Shown here piece after piece: positions 5,816 to 10,507 of a stretch of DNA of 10,507 nt. The translations under genes were made by a program, and so were the position numbers. Position 1 is the first letter of the stretch, and each line of letters opens with the position of its first letter. This stretch comes from Anaerolineales bacterium UBA4823 (lineage in GTDB: Bacteria > Chloroflexota > Anaerolineae > Anaerolineales > UBA4823): the NCBI GenBank assembly GCA_002402275.1, contig DHFN01000161.1:1-10507 (forward strand), given 5' to 3'. The notes beneath the pieces are model-generated. The model was not told where the DNA came from. It ran no database searches and saw only the letters and a list, made by a program, of their open reading frames with translations.

Positions 5816-7404
5816 TGAAGAAAAACCACTTTTTATTATTAATGATGGGAACAGGTTGGTGTTTATTTAGCTTAGCTTGTGGGCAGAGCGCTTATTTTAT
5901 TCCACCGTATGCCTCGCCAACTTTACCAAGTGAATTAGCTTTGTTAGCTGGCACCCTTCCACCCACTTATGCGGTCACCACCACCCCTCTCAATACTGCG
6001 CGTCCCACTGAACTAAATCTTCCTCCAACTCCGACAATCACGGAGGCGTTGCCTTTTCAGAATAATCCCACAGAAACACCAGCTTCGATCCCGTTTTTAT
6101 ATTACACCCAAGCTGGCGATACCTTAAATGCTGTAGCAGTGCGTTTTGGAGTTACCCAAGCTGAAATTCTCTCTCCTGATCCGATTCCGGAAAAAACACT
6201 CTTTCAGCCCGGTCAGCTCTTGATGATTCCACGTCGGATTGCCAACACTACCACATCAACCCATATTTTGCCTGATTCAGAATTGGTTTATTCACCTTCT
6301 GCTGCCGACTTCGATATCGCCGCTTACGTCTCCCAAACATCTGGTAAATTACGCGATTACAAAGAGTGGATGAAAAGTACAGGCACCTTAAATGGTGCTC
6401 AAATCGTCGAGCGGGTTGCATTGGAAAATTCGATCAACCCACGCCTGCTACTCGCATTATTAGATTACCAAAGCCATTGGGTGAGTGGCCAACCTACCAC
6501 AGAAGAAGAAGAGCTATATCCGTTGGGATATCATGATCAAGGAACTCAAGGGTTATTTCATCAGCTTGTTTGGGCAGTGAATCAATTGTCCATTGGTTAT
6601 TACAGCTGGCGGGAAGGTCGTCTGACTGATTTAAGTTTTCTCGATGACCGCTATAAAGTTCGCCTTGCACCAGATTTAAATGCTGGCAGTGTGGCATTAC
6701 AGTATTATTTTGCTCAAATATCTGACAGCAAGACTTGGGTTATGGCAGTAGATGCCGATCGAGGTTTCCCGGCTTTCTACCAGCAGATGTTTGGGGATGA
6801 TTGGGCAAGGGCACAAAGTGTGGAACCACTTTACCCGCCTGGGTTGACTCAACCTACCCTGAGCTTACCTTTTGAGCGCAACAAACTTTGGAGTTTCACG
6901 GGTGGTCCGCATGGTGCCTGGGAGCATGATGGTTCTTATGCTGCCCTAGATTTTGCTCCTGCGGCGGCTGAATCTGGTTGTGTCGAATCAAAGGCATGGG
7001 TAACTGCTTCGGCATCGGGGTTGGTCGTCCGTTCTGATCGAGGTCTGGTTGTCTTAGATTTAGATGGAGATGGCAAGGAAGAAACCGGCTGGGTGATTAT
7101 TTATTTACATGTTTCGTCGGAAAATCGCATCCCGGTGGGGTCTTGGGTGGACAAAGGAGACCGGCTTGGGCATCCATCTTGCGAAGGTGGGATTGCCACA
7201 GGCACTCATGTCCATATTGCTCGTAAGTTTAATGGCGAATGGATTGCCGCGGATGGACCGATCCCATTTGATCTGAGCGGCTGGATAGCCCATGCTGGTG
7301 AAGAGGCATATCAAGGTTATTTAACTAGGGGAGAAGAAAAAGTGATTGCCAATAGCAATGCTTCCAATATATCCTTTATCACCTACCCCGACAGCGATCC
7401 ATAA
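5815..7404 (+). CDS. LysM / transglycosylase-like / M23 peptidase lipoprotein, copy 2
   Basis: The longest copy, 529 aa. The signal peptide ends in FSLACG (Cys22, probable lipidation). A long linker with many Thr-Pro pairs runs from about 30 to 92. The LysM at 96-140 is recognisable (YTQAGDTLNAVAVRFGVT...FQPGQLLMIP) but has lost the usual Asn in its second half. The transglycosylase-like domain spans about 150-340, with INPRLLLALLDYQSHW placing Gln219 at the expected catalytic Glu. The M23 domain is complete: His366, Asp379, His432, His465 and His467. Between strands of the M23 domain lies DLDGDGKEETGW (415-426), an Asp-rich loop like calcium-binding DxDxDG loops. The likely action is cleavage of peptidoglycan cross-links outside the membrane. 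The start ATG shares one base with the copy 1 stop; no separate promoter is apparent. Confidence 0.93.
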   Translation: MKKNHFLLLMMGTGWCLFSLACGQSAYFIPPYASPTLPSELALLAGTLPPTYAVTTTPLNTARPTELNLPPTPTITEALPFQNNPTETPASIPFLYYTQAGDTLNAVAVRFGVTQAEILSPDPIPEKTLFQPGQLLMIPRRIANTTTSTHILPDSELVYSPSAADFDIAAYVSQTSGKLRDYKEWMKSTGTLNGAQIVERVALENSINPRLLLALLDYQSHWVSGQPTTEEEELYPLGYHDQGTQGLFHQLVWAVNQLSIGYYSWREGRLTDLSFLDDRYKVRLAPDLNAGSVALQYYFAQISDSKTWVMAVDADRGFPAFYQQMFGDDWARAQSVEPLYPPGLTQPTLSLPFERNKLWSFTGGPHGAWEHDGSYAALDFAPAAAESGCVESKAWVTASASGLVVRSDRGLVVLDLDGDGKEETGWVIIYLHVSSENRIPVGSWVDKGDRLGHPSCEGGIATGTHVHIARKFNGEWIAADGPIPFDLSGWIAHAGEEAYQGYLTRGEEKVIANSNASNISFITYPDSDP

Positions 7405-7422
7405 TGAAGAGCAGGATTTTTA

Positions 7423-8838
7423 ATGAAACGGGTTAGGTTAATCCTTTTATGGATGGGGATTATCTGTTCTGCTTGCAGTCAGGGTTTAGCGGCTTTAAAT
7501 CCATCACCTTCCGAATCGGTTCTTCCCTCTCAATCAACTTCCTTATTACAAATGGATCCAACCGGGAATTTCTCGTCGCCTAGCCCGGTGGGTACTAATC
7601 GCCCCTTAATTACAATCACTCCTTCTCCCTTCCCAAAAACCATGACTCCCACTATCCAACCAGGCTGGCTTTTTCCGGATAGTGAGGTTGTATATTCCCC
7701 CACCGCGTTGGATTTTGATATCCAGGCTTATTTAGACCAAACTCACGGTTGGCTGAAAAATTATCGTGAATATCTCAAGAGCACCGCTTGGACCAGCGCC
7801 GCCCAAATCATCCAGCGAGTTGCGTTGGAAAATTCTATTAACCCCCGTTTATTATTAGCGCTGTTAGAATATCATTGTGATTGTGTTTTGGGGGACCTAC
7901 CATCGAACGTGGATCAGGATTATTTACTTGGAAATGGAGATTACCATCGGAAGGGATTGTTTCGGCAGTTAAGTTGGGCTTCCTCTCGATTATCTGCGGG
8001 GTATTATGGCTGGCGTGGAGGTTCTTTACTGGAGATTGATTTGGGTCATCGTGTTAATATTCCAATCGATCCTAAAATTAATGCCGGGAGTGTGGCATTA
8101 GAATATTACTTTGCTTTTTATCAAGATGCTTCTATTTGGAAAAACGCCCTCGATCCAAGTTATGGAATTGCGGCAGTCTATCAAAAGATGTTTGGGGATG
8201 TTTGGAAACGAACAGCAAAATATGAACCACTTATCCTAGCCAATCTTAGACAGCCTCCATTAATTCTTCCCTTTGAACCGGGCCGGCGATGGGCGTTTAC
8301 AAGTGGTCCTCATGTTGCCTGGGAAACCGAAGGAGCCTTGGCAGCTCTAGATTTCGCACCCGCCACTTATGAAAGTGGTTGTGTTCATTCAGATGCCTGG
8401 ATCACCGCCGTAGCCAATGGAGTTATCACCCGCTCGGAATTCGGTGAAGTCCTTTTAGATTTGGATGGCGAGGATGGCAGCATTGCCGATGGATTCGAGC
8501 AGACTGGCTGGTCTATCCTATATATGCATGTTGCCACAGAAGACCGAATTCCTGTGGGTTCGAGAGTTCAGGCGGGTGATCGGATTGGGCATCCTTCCTG
8601 CGAGGGGGGTCGGGCAACAGGTACCCATGTTCATATAGCCCGGAAATATAATGGAGAATGGGTGCTGGCAGATGGTACAATTCCCTTTAATCTCGAAGGA
8701 TGGATCGCTCATGCTGGTAAAAAACTTTATGAAGGAACGCTAACCCGGGATGGGGATACGGTTATCGCTCACCCTTATGGATCGTATGAAACGATTATTA
8801 CGCGCCCTACAGCTACAGCACGTCCAACTCCTTATTAA
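7423..8838 (+). CDS. M23 peptidase lipoprotein without LysM, copy 3
   Basis: A 471-aa paralog with the same transglycosylase-like plus M23 core, but residues 20-82 between the signal peptide and the core are only Ser/Pro/Thr-rich linker, and no LysM is present. The signal ends in CSAC (Cys18 or Cys15 could be lipidated). The helical domain has NSINPRLLLALLEYH, with His151 at the catalytic Glu position, followed by an unusual Cys152-Asp-Cys154. M23 residues are intact: His297, Asp310, His369, His402 and His404. The protein ends in a short Thr/Pro-rich tail (RPTATARPTPY). The reading frame is open throughout, so this is a domain loss and not a decayed gene. AGGA 6 bases before the ATG supports the start; it follows copy 2 by 18 bp. 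Confidence 0.92.
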   Translation: MKRVRLILLWMGIICSACSQGLAALNPSPSESVLPSQSTSLLQMDPTGNFSSPSPVGTNRPLITITPSPFPKTMTPTIQPGWLFPDSEVVYSPTALDFDIQAYLDQTHGWLKNYREYLKSTAWTSAAQIIQRVALENSINPRLLLALLEYHCDCVLGDLPSNVDQDYLLGNGDYHRKGLFRQLSWASSRLSAGYYGWRGGSLLEIDLGHRVNIPIDPKINAGSVALEYYFAFYQDASIWKNALDPSYGIAAVYQKMFGDVWKRTAKYEPLILANLRQPPLILPFEPGRRWAFTSGPHVAWETEGALAALDFAPATYESGCVHSDAWITAVANGVITRSEFGEVLLDLDGEDGSIADGFEQTGWSILYMHVATEDRIPVGSRVQAGDRIGHPSCEGGRATGTHVHIARKYNGEWVLADGTIPFNLEGWIAHAGKKLYEGTLTRDGDTVIAHPYGSYETIITRPTATARPTPY

Positions 8839-8863
8839 ACTACACAGAGAGCATTCCATCCGA

Positions 8864-10351
8864 ATGAAAATAGCCCGCTGGACGGGGTTATGCTTAGTTG
8901 GGATGGTGATATTAACCAGTTGCAATTTCCCCACTGCTGATTCTAATCCACCCTTTAATTGGGACATTGCTCAAGAGGCTATAAACACTCAAGCAGCTCC
9001 TCCGGAAAAAACACCTTACGCTACCCGTCCAGTATATGCACCGGGAGAATTGGTAGATTACATAGCTCAGAGCGGAGATACTTTGCCTCTATTAGCAGCT
9101 CGTTTCAATACCACGGTAGATGAAATATTAACTGCCAACTCTTTCATTCCGCTCTCAGCCACAACCATGCCGCCTGGCATGCCAATGAAAATCCCTATTT
9201 ATTATGTGCCCTTATGGGGAAATTCTTACCGCATTATCCCTGATGAACTTTTTGTCAATGGACCAGCGATGCGCGATTTCGATAGTTCGGCTTTTATTGC
9301 CCAGCATGACGGTTGGCTGAAGGATTATACAGAATACGCTTCCAATGGAAACCATAATGCCGGTGAAATTGTGGATATTGTAGCTCAGCATTTCAGTGTT
9401 TCCCCTACCTTGCTAATCGCCTTGTTAGAATTTCATTCCGGTGGATTATCAAATCCGAAGCCAAGTGATGAACAAAGAACTTATCCTCTGGGTTACCATA
9501 ATATCGCCCGCAAAGGGCTGTACAGCCAATTAATTTGGACCGCCAACACCTTAAATAACGGTTATTATGGATTTCGGGCAATGAAGCTACTTTCAATCGA
9601 ATTTGAGGATGGACGGGAAGAGCGTTTTGATCCTTGGTTAAATGCTGCGTCGGCTGCCTTGCATTATTATTTCAATTTACTTTTGCCTTATGACGCTTAC
9701 CAAGAAGCGATAAGCCCTCAAGGGCTAGGGAAAACCTACCAGGATTTATTTGGTGATCCCTGGGCAAATGTTCAGCCTCATATCCCTGGCAGTCTGGAGC
9801 AGCCTTCATTGTCATTTCCCTTTAAACCTGGGGAGTTATGGGCATTTACGGGGGGACCCCATACGGGTTGGGGAACCGGAGAGCCTATGTCTGCATTGGA
9901 TTTTGCCCCCCCATCCGTTGCAACCGGTTGTGTTCCCACAGAACTTTTTGCTTTAGCACTTGCCGATGGTGTGGTTGCCCGGGTCGGTCCCGGTGAATTG
10001 GATCTCGATCTAGATGGTGATGGAGATGAAAGAACCGGTTGGAATATTTTCTATCTTCATGTTTCGACGAAGGATCGGGCTGCTTTGGGTTCTAAGCTGA
10101 ATAGGGGAGATCCGATTGGTCATCCCTCTTGTGAAGGAGGGACAGCAACCGGTACCCATATTCATATATCCCGAAAATATAACGGGGAGTGGATGTTAGA
10201 TGAAGGGGTGTTAGCGTTTAACCTGGAAGGCTGGATTGCGTATAATGGCAGTCAACCGTATTTAGGGTATCTGAAGAACAATGGAGTGACGGTCGTAGCG
10301 AACTCGAATGCACCCTCCAGCAGCTTGATTCAATCTGGTGGGATTCAATAA
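8864..10351 (+). CDS. LysM / transglycosylase-like / M23 peptidase lipoprotein, copy 4
   Basis: Fourth paralog, 495 aa from ATG 8864. This start puts a short basic N-terminus and a hydrophobic stretch directly before a textbook lipobox, LTSC (Cys20). An upstream in-frame ATG at 8750 would overlap copy 3 by 89 bp and add 38 residues that spoil the signal peptide, so I reject it. The LysM lies at about 65-112 (DYIAQSGDTLPLLAARFNTTVDEILTAN). The helical domain has SVSPTLLIALLEFHSGG, with His191 at the catalytic Glu position. M23 residues are intact: His333, Asp346, His399, His432 and His434. An Asp-rich DLDLDGDGDERTGW loop (380-393) resembles a calcium-binding loop. The ribosome binding site is weak (AGAGAG, 12 bases upstream), so translation may be coupled to copy 3, which ends 25 bp before. 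It is the last gene in the window. Confidence 0.92.
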   Translation: MKIARWTGLCLVGMVILTSCNFPTADSNPPFNWDIAQEAINTQAAPPEKTPYATRPVYAPGELVDYIAQSGDTLPLLAARFNTTVDEILTANSFIPLSATTMPPGMPMKIPIYYVPLWGNSYRIIPDELFVNGPAMRDFDSSAFIAQHDGWLKDYTEYASNGNHNAGEIVDIVAQHFSVSPTLLIALLEFHSGGLSNPKPSDEQRTYPLGYHNIARKGLYSQLIWTANTLNNGYYGFRAMKLLSIEFEDGREERFDPWLNAASAALHYYFNLLLPYDAYQEAISPQGLGKTYQDLFGDPWANVQPHIPGSLEQPSLSFPFKPGELWAFTGGPHTGWGTGEPMSALDFAPPSVATGCVPTELFALALADGVVARVGPGELDLDLDGDGDERTGWNIFYLHVSTKDRAALGSKLNRGDPIGHPSCEGGTATGTHIHISRKYNGEWMLDEGVLAFNLEGWIAYNGSQPYLGYLKNNGVTVVANSNAPSSSLIQSGGIQ

Positions 10352-10379
10352 ATAAGGGCCAATTCCTGGGGAGCGCCTA

Positions 10380-10475
10380 TGTAAGGGCGGGTTTTCCAGG
10401 GGGATGAGCATTTCAAGACCTCAAGGTTAATTGCCATCAATCTCATCTGTTATGCCAGACAAACCCGCCCTTACA
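10380..10475. repeat. MITE-like palindromic element with 15-bp perfect inverted ends
   Basis: TGTAAGGGCGGGTTT (10380-10394) is exactly repeated in reverse complement at 10461-10475, with 66 bp between. Inside it lie a second inverted pair, GATGAG (10403-10408) and CTCATC (10442-10447), and a central ACCT-CA-AGGT (10418-10427). The nested palindromes and short length fit a small non-autonomous repeat or palindromic intergenic element. No target-site duplication is evident at the outer edges. A transcription terminator is less likely because the spacing is long and no T-run follows. The rest of 10352-10507 holds nothing else I can name. Confidence 0.6.
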
Positions 10476-10507
10476 AGATCACATGCGCTTTAAGATACCC
10501 AAGTTGA

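Noticed and set aside
7423..8838. Copy 3 as a pseudogene
   Set aside because: It lacks LysM, but the frame is open, the ribosome binding site is good and all M23 catalytic residues are kept.
8750..8863. Upstream ATG giving copy 4 a 38-residue longer N-terminus
   Set aside because: The extension overlaps copy 3, is rich in basic and Leu/Gln residues unlike a signal peptide, and would bury the clear lipoprotein signal that starts at ATG 8864.
10380..10475. Rho-independent terminator for the M23 operon
   Set aside because: The arms are 66 bp apart and no T-run follows the second arm, so an intrinsic terminator is unlikely.

Overview
The window looks like a chromosomal segment from an anaerobic member of the Chloroflexota, most likely class Anaerolineae. 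This is inferred from a set of exported LysM/M23 lipoproteins with Pro/Thr-rich linkers, a Big_5-plus-PD40 envelope protein, a GxxExxY protein and a HutH-like lyase, in moderately AT-rich DNA. No RNA gene, IS transposase, CRISPR array or phage gene is visible.

Layout. Positions 1-199 are non-coding and hold degenerate 9-bp units in inverted orientation around the promoter side of a GxxExxY gene (200-589, +). A HutH-like ammonia-lyase lies on the minus strand (634-2160). Its cofactor triad reads Ala-Cys-Gly instead of Ala-Ser-Gly. A 106-bp divergent spacer separates it from a DUF123/GIY-YIG gene (2267-2752, +), whose only good ribosome binding site points to an ATT start. Next is a membrane-anchored Big_5/PD40 beta-propeller protein (2843-4192, +), starting at a GTG with a TATAAT box so close upstream that a leaderless mRNA is possible.

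The second half (4274-10351) is a compact row of four paralogous exported lipoproteins, called copies 1-4 here. The basic plan is lipoprotein signal peptide, Pro/Thr linker, LysM, lysozyme/transglycosylase-like helical domain, and M23 metallopeptidase. The genes overlap by 1 bp or are 18 and 25 bp apart, so they probably form one operon. All four keep the M23 metal and catalytic residues. All four lack the Glu expected in an active transglycosylase, and copy 3 has lost LysM. The natural reading is a set of cell-wall endopeptidases that hold the glycan with LysM and a degenerate transglycosylase-like domain and cut peptide cross-links with M23. The division of labour among the copies is unknown. 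The upstream propeller protein may belong to the same envelope function, but that rests only on position and export signals.

The last 156 bp are non-coding and contain a 15-bp perfect inverted repeat spanning 96 bp, resembling a small mobile palindromic element.
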